From Paractinoplanes tereljensis (GTDB lineage: Bacteria; Actinomycetota; Actinomycetes; Mycobacteriales; Micromonosporaceae), in the NCBI RefSeq assembly GCF_016862435.1, contig NZ_BOMY01000055.1, forward strand, positions 305,255-369,254: DNA of 64,000 bases, written 5' to 3'. The notes below the pieces were generated by a model. The model did no database searches and was not told the origin of the DNA. It saw nothing but the letters and a program-made list of their open reading frames with translations. This document shows, in pieces, positions 1 to 8,544 of the stretch (position 1 is its first letter; every line of letters starts with the position of its first letter). Both the position numbers and the translations under genes were made by a program.

Positions 1-110
1 TGAAGTGGGCCGGGCCGGAGCTGGGTGCGAGCAACGATGAGGTGTACGGCGAACTGCTCGGCCTCTCCGTCGCGGAGAGGGAGAGCCTGCACGCAAAAGG
101 GGTGATCTGA
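1..110 (+). CDS. Class III (CaiB/BaiF) CoA-transferase, C-terminal end only
   Basis: Only the last 35 codons are in the window, read in the frame that ends with TGA at 108-110. The peptide carries a tail of the kind LGASNDEVYGELLGLS, which closes many family III CoA-transferases (the enzymes that move CoA between carboxylic acids through an aspartyl-CoA intermediate). The catalytic part lies outside the window, so substrate cannot be judged. The next gene starts 2 nt downstream, so the two are probably one operon. Family call is by recall of the C-terminal pattern, not by a search. Confidence 0.6.
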   Translation, partial: KWAGPELGASNDEVYGELLGLSVAERESLHAKGVI

Positions 111-112
111 GG

Positions 113-739
113 ATGTCTGATCTCGATCGGGACTATGCGACGGCCGGGTTCGCCCGGCGGCTCGGCTGGGGCGTGCGCCCGGCCGTGCTTCTGGTCGACC
201 CCGCGCTGGCGTACACGTCTCCGGATTCGCCTTTGTATTTGAAGTCCGGCCAGGCGGCCGCCGCCGCGATGGCCACTTTGGCGGCGAAAGCTCGCGAATA
301 CAAAATCCCGGTCGTCTGGACCAGCGTGCACTTCGCCGACGAGTCGTGCTCGGAGGCGCCGCTGTTCGCGGCCAAGGTGCCGGCCCTGAAGGTCTTCGCG
401 GACGGCAATCCGCTCGGCGGCTTCGCTCCCCCGCTGTCGCCGGCGGCCGGTGAACTGGTCGTGATGAAGCACTACGCGAGCGCGTTCGCCGGCACCTCGC
501 TCGCCGCCTGGCTCGCCTCGCACTCGATCGACACCCTGGTCATCGGCGGTTATTCGACAAGCGGCTGCGTGCGGGCGTCGGCGCTCGACGCGCTGCAGAA
601 CGGCTTCCGGCCGATCGTGGTGCGCGATGCCTGCGCCGACCGCGAGGGCGGCCCGCACGAGAACAACCTCTTCGACCTGAACGCGAAATACGCCGACGTG
701 ATCGGCCTAGACGAGGCCCTGTCCGCCCTCCAACGATGA
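113..739 (+). CDS. Isochorismatase-family cysteine hydrolase (N-carbamoylsarcosine amidase-like)
   Basis: A 208-aa protein with the usual length and fold pattern of the isochorismatase-like hydrolases. The Asp of the catalytic triad is in LLVDPALAY near residue 29, the Lys in VMKHYASAF near 119, and the nucleophilic Cys152 in GGYSTSGCVRAS. The Cys separates it from true isochorismatases and points to amide hydrolysis (N-carbamoylsarcosine amidase or nicotinamidase-like). No signal peptide, so cytoplasmic. The ATG follows the CoA-transferase stop by 2 nt, which suggests translational coupling and a shared catabolic role. The exact substrate is unknown. Confidence 0.85.
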   Translation: MSDLDRDYATAGFARRLGWGVRPAVLLVDPALAYTSPDSPLYLKSGQAAAAAMATLAAKAREYKIPVVWTSVHFADESCSEAPLFAAKVPALKVFADGNPLGGFAPPLSPAAGELVVMKHYASAFAGTSLAAWLASHSIDTLVIGGYSTSGCVRASALDALQNGFRPIVVRDACADREGGPHENNLFDLNAKYADVIGLDEALSALQR

Positions 740-751
740 AGGACGGACAGG
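718..751. terminator. Hairpin between convergent genes
   Basis: CCTGTCCG(CCC) at 718-728 pairs with (GGA)CGGACAGG at 741-751, around a 12-nt loop that contains the stop codon of the hydrolase gene. It is followed on the plus strand by GTTTCTT. Its place at the junction of two convergent genes fits a transcription terminator. Confidence 0.5.
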
Positions 752-770
752 GTTTCTTACCCCTGGGGAC

Positions 771-1739
771 TCAGCTACCGCTGAGAGTCGTGATGGTTCC
801 GGCCGTGAGCAGGCCCTGGTAGTACGTGCCGCCCGGGTAGTAGATGGCGGTGCTGGTGCCGGCCACCGCGTCGTTCGCCCAGTTCACCGCGAAGGTCTGC
901 AGCGCGGTCACGTTCGCCGCCTTCGACGTCCCACCGAGCAGCGTGCACAGGAAGTTGGTGCTGGCGCCCTCGGCGTCACAGTGCGAGCCGGTGGTCAGCC
1001 GCACGCCCAGGAACGACCGGGGCACGTCCTTGATCAGCTCGGTGGTGCCGCTGGCCTGGGAGTTGGCGGTGTAGGGCGGCGACGAGATCGCGTAGATCGG
1101 CAGGCTGGTGCCGGCCAACCCGGCCAGACCGGTCGCCATGTTGGTGCCGTTCGGCGACAGCACCGGGTCGAGCAGCTGGAGGAACTTCAGGTTCGCGAAC
1201 GCGGCCGGGTAGGTGGTGCGCAGCCGGTTGGCGATGTAGGTGACGGCGTCACCACCGGCCGAGTGCCCGGCGATCACGTACTTCGCCGGAGGAGCCTGCC
1301 CGGTGCGGCCGGCCTTGCCCGCCGCGGTGGTGTAGCTCTTGGCCAGGTTGCTGGTCGAGGTGGTCAGCTCGCCCAGCCAGCCGGCCACGTTGTTGAGGAA
1401 CGCGGTGTTGTCGCCGGTGTTGTTGACCGCGCAGTTGTTGCCGGCTGTGGAGGACGGCAGGGTCGGCGCGAACACCAGGAAGCCGGCGTCGGCGTACTTG
1501 CCGGCCAGGGCGTCCATGTTCGCGTTGGAGCGGCTGAAGCCGTGCTGCAGATAGACCAGCGCCTTCGGCGTGGTGGTGGCCGGGAAGTACCAGTTCGCCG
1601 CCTGCGAGAGGGTCGAGCTCCCGCAGGCGACGGCCACCGTGGTGCCGGCCTTGGTCCAGGTGGCTGCCGCGTGACCGGTCGTAGGGGTGGCGACCAGCAC
1701 GCAGGCGGTGACGAACAGGGTGGAAAGGATTCGGCGCAC
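771..1739 (-). CDS. Secreted alpha/beta-hydrolase (lipase/esterase-like)
   Basis: 322 aa from the GTG at 1739, which is preceded by GGAGG; an in-frame ATG four codons upstream (1751) is the alternative, but that one overlaps the Shine-Dalgarno. The N-terminus is a signal peptide (RRILSTLFVTACVLVA, then an Ala-rich cleavage region at TGHAA). The fold is alpha/beta hydrolase: oxyanion region YLQHGFSRS, nucleophile Ser160 in GHSAGGD, and a late SHCDAEG segment that can supply the His. It is an extracellular esterase or lipase; substrate unknown. It is convergent with the upstream hydrolase and has no obvious operon partner. Confidence 0.8.
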   Translation of the reverse strand: MRRILSTLFVTACVLVATPTTGHAAATWTKAGTTVAVACGSSTLSQAANWYFPATTTPKALVYLQHGFSRSNANMDALAGKYADAGFLVFAPTLPSSTAGNNCAVNNTGDNTAFLNNVAGWLGELTTSTSNLAKSYTTAAGKAGRTGQAPPAKYVIAGHSAGGDAVTYIANRLRTTYPAAFANLKFLQLLDPVLSPNGTNMATGLAGLAGTSLPIYAISSPPYTANSQASGTTELIKDVPRSFLGVRLTTGSHCDAEGASTNFLCTLLGGTSKAANVTALQTFAVNWANDAVAGTSTAIYYPGGTYYQGLLTAGTITTLSGS

Positions 1740-1836
1740 AAGACCCTCCATGAGTCGTCTGTAACACGCTCCGAAACGGTGTTTCCATTCACCTGTATCT
1801 ATCGCCGCATGTCAACACCCGGTTTTCCCACCCCGC

Positions 1837-3939
1837 TCAGTCGACGTGCGCCAGCGCCTTCTCCTCTTCGGACATTTCCGGTTTGCCGGATACCGGCCGG
1901 GCCGGCCACCAGAACCGCTCGCCCAGCAGCAGCGCCAGCGCCGGCACCACGACCGTCCGCACCAGCAGCGTGTCGACAAGCACCCCGACGCCGACCACCA
2001 CCCCGATCTGGGTGAGCACGATGACCGGCAGCACCCCGAGCACGGCGAACACCGCGGCGAGCAGGATGCCGGCCGAGGTGATCACCCCGCCGGTAGCGGC
2101 CAGCCCGCGCAGCATCCCGGCCCGGGTGCTACCCCGCAGGATCGCCTCGTCCCGGGCCCGGGTAACCAGGAAGATGTTGTAGTCGACGCCGAGCGCCACC
2201 AGGAACAGGAAGCTCAGCAGCGGCACGCCCGCATCGAGGGCCGGCATGTCGAACCCGGTCTTGAGCAGCACGGTCGCCGCCCCCAGGCTGGCCGCGTAGC
2301 TGATCACCACGGTGACCAGCAGCAGAACCGGCGCGAGCAGCGAGCGCAGCAGCGCCAGCAGCACGAACAGCACGACGATCAGCACCAGCGGGACGATCAC
2401 CCGGTCATCGCGCAGGTTGGCCTCGCGCTTGTCAAAATCGGCGGCGGGGGCGCCGCCGACCAGGGCATCCGGCACGGCGGCCCGCAAATTCTTGATCGTA
2501 CGGTCGGCCGCCGTCGTCCCCGAGTCGTCGGTCAGCTGCACGCCGAACTGGGTGAGCGACCCGTCGACGGACTTCTCCGCCGGCAGCACCGCCGCGACCC
2601 CGGCGACCTTGCGCAAAGCCGCGTCGGTCTGGTCGGCCTGCGCCGAGTCGACGATCACCTGGGCCGGCTGGGCGGCACCGGCCGGGAAGTGCCGGGCCAG
2701 GGCCTCCTGCGCGACGATCGACTCGACCTTGGTGCGGAACTGCTCGGTCTGCGACAGCCCGACGTCGAGCTTCAGCAGTCCCGCCGAGAAGAGAACCAAA
2801 ACCCCGAGGGCCACCGCGAGTACGGCACCGGGCCGCTTGCCGACGCCCCGGGCCACCCGCGACCACCAGCCGGTCTCGGTCGGGTCGGCGCTGCCCACCG
2901 CCGGCACCTTCGGCCAGAACACCCCGCGCGGCAGCGCCACCACCGCGGCCGGCAACACGAACAGCCCGAACAGCAGCGCGACGATCACGCCGACGGCGGC
3001 CGAGACGCCGAGCGTCCGGTTCGAGGTGAGCACCGCGGCAAGCAGGGTGAGCAGGGCCAGCACGACGGTGCCGGCGCTGGCGGTGATCGCCGGGGCGGCC
3101 GCCCGCCAGGCCCGGGTCATCGCCTCCTGGCGCGACTCGGTGCGGCGCAACTCCTCGCGGTAACGGGAGATCAGCAGCAGCGCGTAGTCGGTGCCGGCCC
3201 CGAAGACCAGCACCGAGACGATGCCGGAGACCGAGGCGTCGGTGCGCTCCCCCACGATCCGGGCGATCCACGGCAGCAGCTTCGCGACGACCTGGTCGCC
3301 GAGCCCGATCACGGTGAGCGGGACGATCCACAGGATCGGGCTGCGGTAGGTGATCAGCAGCAGCACCGCGACGACCACCGCGGTGGCGATCAGCAGGGTG
3401 ACGTCGGCGCCCTCGAACGCGGCCGAGATGTCCCGGCCGATCGCCGCCCCGCCGGTGACCTGCACAGTGAGGCCGGCAGGCAGGTCGGTGGCGTGCAGCG
3501 TTTCCCGGATCTGGTCGACGACGGCGTGCTGCGCGTCGGAGTCGAGGCCGTCCGGCAGTTGGATGACCACCAGGGCGGCCTGGCCATCCTCGGAGAGGAC
3601 CGGCTTGCCGGCCTCGCCGATCTTCGCGCTCCCCCCGTCCCGGCCGGCGTTCTCGAGCTTGGTGCTCACCTCGGCGAGCGCGCTCTGGTCGGCGTCGGTG
3701 AGCGCCGCGTCGGCCCGTTCGTAGACCAGGACGGCACTCTCCGAGCGCCCGCTGGCGAACCGGTCGGCCAGCTCGGTGACCCGGGTGGACTGGGCCCCGG
3801 CGGGCAGACCGTCGGCCGGACCCGCTTCCGGCTGGGCCGGTGAGAACGCAAACGCGAGACCGGAGAGAATGATCGTCGCGAAGAGGACTGTGAGGACCCC
3901 GAAGCGGGTAGTCAGCCAGGCGATACTGCGCTTGGTCAT
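1837..3939 (-). CDS. MMPL/RND-family membrane transporter
   Basis: 700 aa from the ATG at 3939 (MTKRSIAWLTTRFG), with TGAGGA about 9 nt upstream; a TTG three codons earlier is too close to that site. The layout is the classical MMPL one: one N-terminal TM helix, a large extracytoplasmic loop, five TM helices (residues about 190-350), a second loop, then another TM block. The paired DYALLL and DYNIFL motifs in TM4 and TM10 are the proton-relay signatures of the family. It probably exports a lipid or drug. The divergent marR gene and the palindrome between them imply local repression. Short C-terminal cytoplasmic tail. Confidence 0.9.
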   Translation of the reverse strand: MTKRSIAWLTTRFGVLTVLFATIILSGLAFAFSPAQPEAGPADGLPAGAQSTRVTELADRFASGRSESAVLVYERADAALTDADQSALAEVSTKLENAGRDGGSAKIGEAGKPVLSEDGQAALVVIQLPDGLDSDAQHAVVDQIRETLHATDLPAGLTVQVTGGAAIGRDISAAFEGADVTLLIATAVVVAVLLLITYRSPILWIVPLTVIGLGDQVVAKLLPWIARIVGERTDASVSGIVSVLVFGAGTDYALLLISRYREELRRTESRQEAMTRAWRAAAPAITASAGTVVLALLTLLAAVLTSNRTLGVSAAVGVIVALLFGLFVLPAAVVALPRGVFWPKVPAVGSADPTETGWWSRVARGVGKRPGAVLAVALGVLVLFSAGLLKLDVGLSQTEQFRTKVESIVAQEALARHFPAGAAQPAQVIVDSAQADQTDAALRKVAGVAAVLPAEKSVDGSLTQFGVQLTDDSGTTAADRTIKNLRAAVPDALVGGAPAADFDKREANLRDDRVIVPLVLIVVLFVLLALLRSLLAPVLLLVTVVISYAASLGAATVLLKTGFDMPALDAGVPLLSFLFLVALGVDYNIFLVTRARDEAILRGSTRAGMLRGLAATGGVITSAGILLAAVFAVLGVLPVIVLTQIGVVVGVGVLVDTLLVRTVVVPALALLLGERFWWPARPVSGKPEMSEEEKALAHVD

Positions 3940-3962
3940 TGGGAGCAATCCTCATTAGTTCG

Positions 3963-3983
3963 ATGACAGAAATTTTCGGTCAT
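3963..3983. promoter_or_regulatory. Probable MarR operator
   Basis: A 21-bp imperfect palindrome, ATGACAGAAA-T-TTTCGGTCAT (one mismatched pair), sits in the 56-bp gap between the divergent MMPL and marR starts. Size and symmetry fit a MarR dimer site controlling both genes. Assignment is by position and symmetry only. Confidence 0.6.
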
Positions 3984-3995
3984 GGAAACGATAGG

Positions 3996-4475
3996 ATGTC
4001 ATCCGTGCCCCCGCAACCCGAACCGCAGCGCGACGCCGTAATGAAAGACCTGGTGGCCGCGCTGCAGACGTTCACCGTCGAGAGCGACGTCTTCGTCGAC
4101 GTCTTCGCCCGCGCCCACCAGCTGCACCGCAGCGACCTGAACGCCATCATGTGGATCAGCAAGGGCACGACGTCCGGCGACCCGATCACCGTCGGCGAAC
4201 TGGCCACCCGCCTGCGCCTGAGCCCCGCCGCGACCACCGCCCTGGTAGACCGCCTGGAGAACGTAGGCCACGTGCGCCGCTCCCGAGACCCAGGCGACCG
4301 CCGCCGCGTAACGGTAAAGATGAGCGACACCGCGTTCCGGGTAGCTTCAGCGTTCTTCGTCCCCTTGGGCGGCCGAATGAACGAGGCGGCCGAGGAGTTC
4401 ACCACCGAAGAGCTGGCCCGAACCGCCGAGATCGTCCGCCGCCTGACCATCGCCTTCAACCCCCCAACCCCCTGA
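3996..4475 (+). CDS. MarR-family transcriptional regulator
   Basis: 159 aa if the ATG at 3996 is used. Winged helix-turn-helix: recognition region VGELATRLRLSPAATTALVDRLENVGHV followed by the wing RSRDPGDRRRVTVKMSD, with dimerisation helices at both ends. Divergent from the MMPL transporter with a 21-bp palindrome in between, so it most likely represses the transporter and itself and is released by a small ligand. The frame is open further upstream (no stop back to about 3939), but those codons cross the operator and are unlikely to be translated. Confidence 0.88.
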   Translation: MSSVPPQPEPQRDAVMKDLVAALQTFTVESDVFVDVFARAHQLHRSDLNAIMWISKGTTSGDPITVGELATRLRLSPAATTALVDRLENVGHVRRSRDPGDRRRVTVKMSDTAFRVASAFFVPLGGRMNEAAEEFTTEELARTAEIVRRLTIAFNPPTP

Positions 4476-4497
4476 CGGCCGCCCCTCGCACTCCCGT

Positions 4498-4550
4498 CCC
4501 GATCTTGTGGAAGTCCCGCTCGGAACCGACAGCAGCCCATCAAGATCGGG
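4498..4550. terminator. Inverted repeat between convergent genes
   Basis: CCCGATCTTG (4498-4507) is exactly repeated in inverted form as CAAGATCGGG (4541-4550), with a 33-nt loop, between the marR stop and the convergent NicO gene stop. A bidirectional terminator is the simplest reading; the long loop makes it weaker than usual. Confidence 0.45.
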
Positions 4551-4569
4551 GTTAAGCGAGGCGCGCCAG

Positions 4570-6009
4570 CTAGGCCGCCGCCGCGACGCTCAGGACTCCG
4601 CCGACGGTCATCGCGGCGCCGAGCGCGACGACCACGGCCGCCGACACCATCGGCAGCTTCGCGAACAGGCGCTCGCCGCGCGCCGGCCGCAGCCGGGCGA
4701 TCGCGCCCCGCGCCGACACCAGCACCAGGCCGAGCACGACCAGAACGGCGGCGAGGCCGACGCTGAACGCGACGATCATGGCCAGCCCGAGCGCGGTGCG
4801 ATGCAGCCCGACCGCGAGGATCAGGATGCTCAGCGCCTCCGGGCACGGAATGAGCCCACCCGACATCCCCATCGCCGCCACCTCCCGCCACCCGCGCCGG
4901 GACGGATCGAGCGGCGGGTCCTCCCCCGGCACCAGCCCACCATCAGCGTGCGAATGGCCATCAGCATGCGAATGGCCGACAACATGTGCATAGCTATCAA
5001 CTTGCGCATGGCTGACAGCGTGCGCATGGCTGTGGGCGTGGCTGGTGCCATGTGGGTGCGGATGACTGTGGGTGTGGTGGCCGGTGCGCAGGTCTTGCCA
5101 GCGGCGGCGGGCTATTCGCACTCCTAGGATCAGGACCGCCGCGCCGGTGGCCAGTTCCAGGGTGGGGACCAGGACGGTGGGTAGGACGTAGTGGCCGGCG
5201 GCCAGGACTGCGGCTCCCAGGATCAGCACCGATGAGGTGTGCGTGGCGGTGATTACGCCGCCCAGGGCTACCGCCTGGCGGGGTGTGCCCTTCGTGCCGA
5301 TCAGATAAGCGGCGAGCATCGTCTTGCCGTGCCCGGGCGTCAGCGCGTGGAACGCTCCCAGCAGCGCGCACACCCCGATCAGCACCAGCAGCGCCCAGGG
5401 TGAGGCGAGCGGTTCGCGCAGGGCGGCCAGGGCTCGGTCCTTGACGCCCGGGTTCTCGTCCGGAACGGAAGCGCCGGGTGTGGGCGGGCCCAGCCGGAAA
5501 GCGATGGTGCGGCCCTCGGCGGCGTGGGTGACGTCGTGCGCCGACACCGTGGCGTGGGCCGGGGCGACCACGTCTGCCTGCACGGTCGTGCGCTCTCCCG
5601 TGGCGTACCCCTCCTGGAAGTTGATCTTATGGGCCGCGGCCGGGAGTGGCGCGCTCGCCAGGATGATCACCGCGCCGCCGCCGGCCGCGAGAATCTCGTA
5701 AGAGGGGTATCGGGTGCGGGTCACGGTGACCGGGACGTCGGCGCCGTCGATGGCCAGGCGCATCGCGCGGCCCACCGACGCGGCATGCGCGGTCGTCTCC
5801 GCCTCGGTCAGGTGGTGGTCGCCGTCGGTGTCGATGCTGCCGGCGAAACCGGCCCCGACCAGGGCACCCGGCGTGAGGTCCAACTCGACGCCGAGCACAC
5901 CGTCGCCCGGCGTCAGGTAGACCTGGTGGACCACCTGGTCGATCGGATGAGCCTGCACCGGGGTGACCGACAGGGCGGCGGCCGCGAAAATCGGCAGGGC
6001 GAAAGACAT
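4570..6009 (-). CDS. NicO-family nickel/cobalt transporter with histidine-rich loop
   Basis: 479 aa. Signal peptide (ends near VQAHP), then an extracytoplasmic domain of about 180 aa with an EF-hand-like IDTDGDHHLTEAE stretch. The membrane part begins near residue 200 and contains GAFHALTPGHGKT, the metal-coordinating signature of NicO/RcnA/HoxN-type proteins. A cytoplasmic loop (about residues 310-355) has some 20 histidines in HxH repeats and should bind Ni2+, Co2+ or Zn2+. Three further TM helices follow. Import versus efflux cannot be settled from sequence; the His-rich loop and signal peptide fit efflux or periplasmic metal handling. A marR gene lies just upstream on the same strand. Confidence 0.8.
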   Translation of the reverse strand: MSFALPIFAAAALSVTPVQAHPIDQVVHQVYLTPGDGVLGVELDLTPGALVGAGFAGSIDTDGDHHLTEAETTAHAASVGRAMRLAIDGADVPVTVTRTRYPSYEILAAGGGAVIILASAPLPAAAHKINFQEGYATGERTTVQADVVAPAHATVSAHDVTHAAEGRTIAFRLGPPTPGASVPDENPGVKDRALAALREPLASPWALLVLIGVCALLGAFHALTPGHGKTMLAAYLIGTKGTPRQAVALGGVITATHTSSVLILGAAVLAAGHYVLPTVLVPTLELATGAAVLILGVRIARRRWQDLRTGHHTHSHPHPHGTSHAHSHAHAVSHAQVDSYAHVVGHSHADGHSHADGGLVPGEDPPLDPSRRGWREVAAMGMSGGLIPCPEALSILILAVGLHRTALGLAMIVAFSVGLAAVLVVLGLVLVSARGAIARLRPARGERLFAKLPMVSAAVVVALGAAMTVGGVLSVAAAA

Positions 6010-6067
6010 GGTCGAAATTAGACAAATGCCAACGGCGATCGCGTGGGCTTTCGCCGCGAAGACCCTC

Positions 6068-6526
6068 CTAGGTCTGCGCGCGGATCCGGTCCAGCAGCAG
6101 CGTCAGCGACGGCAGCGCGGCCTCGATCCGGGCCCGGTCCTCGGCCGGCAGCTGAGCCACCGCCCGGGTCATCGCCTCCGAGCGGCCCTGCCGGAACGCA
6201 TTCAGCATCTCCTCGGCGCGGGCGGTCGGGACCAGCAGCACCGACCGGCCGTCGGCCGGCGACGGGCGGCGCTCGACCAGGCCGTCGGCGGTCAGGTCGC
6301 GCACCAGGTTGCTGATCGTGGGGCGGGCCAGGTGCAGGTCGTCGGCCAGCTGCGCGGGGGTCTGGCCGCCCGAGTGGGACAGCCGGCGCAGCACCGCCAC
6401 CTGCGATTCCGGCAGCGCGGGCAGGTGACCGGCTCGCCGGGTGGCCTGCACCAGGGTGCGGCTCAGGCCCTGCACCAGCCGGACCAGACGGTCGGGCAGC
6501 TCACTTTCCTTGCGTACGCGCGTCAC
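6068..6526 (-). CDS. MarR-family transcriptional regulator
   Basis: 152 aa from a GTG at 6526 (protein begins TRVRKESELPDRLVRL); the frame is open upstream but would run through the divergent gene and its operator. HTH and wing: TPAQLADDLHLARPTISNLV and ERRPSPADGRSVLLV. It faces the siderophore-interacting-protein gene across only 19 bp, and a perfect palindrome covers that gap. It therefore probably controls the SIP/MFS pair, and possibly the NicO transporter gene 58 bp downstream on its own strand. Confidence 0.88.
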   Translation of the reverse strand: MTRVRKESELPDRLVRLVQGLSRTLVQATRRAGHLPALPESQVAVLRRLSHSGGQTPAQLADDLHLARPTISNLVRDLTADGLVERRPSPADGRSVLLVPTARAEEMLNAFRQGRSEAMTRAVAQLPAEDRARIEAALPSLTLLLDRIRAQT

Positions 6527-6537
6527 AGCATGACAGC

Positions 6538-6558
6538 ATAGTTTTGTGGCAAAACTAT
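6538..6558. promoter_or_regulatory. MarR operator overlapping the SIP start codon
   Basis: Perfect palindrome ATAGTTTTG-TGG-CAAAACTAT (9-bp arms, 3-bp centre). The GTG start codon of the siderophore-interacting protein (6546-6548) lies inside it. The AT-rich arms stand out from the GC-rich surroundings. A bound dimer would block the promoter and ribosome-loading region for the plus-strand gene and sit just upstream of marR. Confidence 0.7.
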
Positions 6559-7295
6559 TCCAAGGGATCCGGCGCGAACCGCGCACGCCGCGGCGGCGGG
6601 TGCTGCGGGTGAGCCGGGTCGAGGAGCTCAGCCCCACCATGCGGCGCATCTGGCTGGGCGGGGACGACCTCGAGGCCGACTTCCCGTTCAGCGAGCTCGG
6701 TGCGACCGACCACGTCAAGCTGGTCCCGCCCGACCCGGGCACCGGCCGGGTCGAGCTGCCGCCGCCCGGTGGCCCGCGGCCCGACATGCGCGACTACACG
6801 ATCCGGCGGTTCGACGCGGCCGCCAAGGAGCTGGCCCTCGACTTCGTGCTGCACGAGCACGGGCCGGCCGGGCGCTGGGCGATCACCGCCGCACCGGGCG
6901 CCGAGATCGGCGTGCTCGGCCCGCGCGGGTCGCAGATCTATCCGGCCGACTGCTCCGACTACCTGCTGGTCGCCGACGAGACCGGGCTGCCGGCCCTGGA
7001 GCGCTTCCTCGAGGAGCTGCCCGCCGCCGTGCCGACCCAGGTGATCACCCTCGGCGCGGCACAACGGACGTTGCACCGAGAAGCGACCTGGCTGCCTGAC
7101 GCGTCCACCCTGGTCGCGACCGTCGCCGGGCTGCCGCTCGGACCCGAGAGCTTCGCCTGGGGTGCCGGCGAGACCGGTGAGATGCGCGAACTGCGCACCC
7201 ACCTGCGCACCCGGCTGCCCGCCGAGCGGGTCTCGGTGCGTGGCTACTGGAAGCAGGGCCACGCCGGCAGCGCACCGCGCGAGGAGGAGGACTGA
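6546..7295 (+). CDS. Siderophore-interacting protein (FAD-dependent ferric-siderophore reductase)
   Basis: 249 aa, normal for the SIP/ViuB family. N-terminal FAD-binding barrel with MRDYTIRRFD (the R-x-Y-T-x-R flavin motif) and an RWAITAAPGAEIGVLGPRG segment; the C-terminal NAD(P)H-like half contains YLLVADETGLPALERFLEELP and ends with RGYWKQGHAG, the family's typical tail. It reduces ferric siderophores in the cytoplasm to release iron. The frame's GTG at 6546 is inside a MarR operator, which makes this pair unusual; no clear Shine-Dalgarno precedes it. The next gene begins at its stop. Confidence 0.9.
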   Translation: MAKLFQGIRREPRTPRRRVLRVSRVEELSPTMRRIWLGGDDLEADFPFSELGATDHVKLVPPDPGTGRVELPPPGGPRPDMRDYTIRRFDAAAKELALDFVLHEHGPAGRWAITAAPGAEIGVLGPRGSQIYPADCSDYLLVADETGLPALERFLEELPAAVPTQVITLGAAQRTLHREATWLPDASTLVATVAGLPLGPESFAWGAGETGEMRELRTHLRTRLPAERVSVRGYWKQGHAGSAPREEED

Positions 7296-8544
7296 GCACC
7301 GCGGCACCCCGGCGGTTCGCCGCCCTGCGCAACCCCGACTGCCGTCCGTACCTGTTCGGCGCGGCCCTGGCGATGATGGCCGACAACATCGAGCACGTGA
7401 TCACGTACTGGGTGCTGTGGGAGAAGTTCCACTCGCCGGCCCTGGCCGGATTCGAGGTGATCAGCCACTGGGTGCCGTTCCTGTTCTTCTCGGTCTACTT
7501 CGGCGGGCTGGCCGACCGGTTCGACTGCCGCCGGGTCATCCAGGCCGCGCAGGCGCTGTTCATGCTGGTCTCGGCGCTGTGGGGAGTGCTGCTGCTGACC
7601 GGCACGCTGCAGATCTGGCACGCCTGCGTGCTGCTGGTCCTGCACGGGCTGGCCGGGTCGCTGTGGGGGCCGGGCGAGCAGCTGATGCTGCACGACTTCG
7701 TCGGCGACGAGGACCTGGGCAGCGCGGTGCGGCTCAACGCGACGTTCCGCAGCCTGGGCGTGCTGTTCGGGCCGGTGATCGGGTCGGCGCTGCTGCTCGG
7801 CCTCGGACCGACCGCGGGCATCTTCGTGAACATCGCGTTCTACCTGCCGCTGACCATTTTCCTGTTCCGCACCCGGTTCACCGGGCACACCCGGGACGGC
7901 GGCATCGTCAAGCACGAGCGGGTCGGCCTGGTCACCTCGCTGCGGGTGCTGCGCACCATCCGGGCCAACACCACCCTGTCAGCATGATCGTGCTGGGTGG
8001 GCTGGGTTCGTTCTTCATCGGTGCGTCGATGCAGGCGGCCATGCCGATCTTCGCGCAGGACCTCGGCGCCGGCAGCGCCGGCACGGCGTACGGCATCCTG
8101 CTTTTTGCCAACGGCGCCGGCGGCGTCCTCGGCGGCCTCCTCCTGGAGGCCACCGGATGGATTCCGCCTACGGTGGGTGCGGCGATAGCCAGCACGCTTG
8201 CGTACGGCGTGAGCACGCTCTTCTTCGCGATGTCCGGAAACTACGTGTTATCGGTGTCGCTGCTGGTCGTCGGCGGGGTGGCGAGCCTCGCCTCGATGTC
8301 GATCGGACAGACCGTGGTGCAGCTGCTGGCCCCGCCGGCCGAACGCGGCCGGGTGATCGGGGTCTACGGCGTCTCGGCGAGCGGCCTGCGGTTCGGCAGC
8401 GGCATCACCGTCGGCCTGTTCGGCGCGGTGGTCGGTGTGCACTGGTCGCTGGGACTGAGCGCCGCCGCCCTGTGCGTCGGCACGATCGTGGCGGCGCTGG
8501 TGCTCAGGCGACCCGCCAGAGCGACCGCTCGTCCCCCGGCTTGA
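7292..8544 (+). pseudogene. MFS exporter (EntS-like), split by a frameshift
   Basis: Two adjoining frames together make one 12-helix MFS protein. The first half (7292-7987) has RRFAALRNPDCRPYLFG and GGLADRFDCRR, then stops at TGA 7985-7987. The second half (7984-8544) begins MIVLGGLGSFFIG and runs to the normal C-terminus. One missing base near 7975-7985 would fuse them. The first half also lacks a normal start: the expected position has CTG (7292) directly after a GAGGAGGAGGA run and overlapping the SIP stop; the first ATG (7373) would cut helix 1. Alternatively the ATGA overlap at 7984-7987 allows coupled translation of two half-transporters. Position behind SIP suggests siderophore export. 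Confidence 0.75.

Noticed and set aside
1846..3843. A 665-codon open frame opposite the MMPL gene
   Set aside because: Gln/His/Arg-rich nonsense composition with no motif; the minus-strand frame is a complete MMPL protein.
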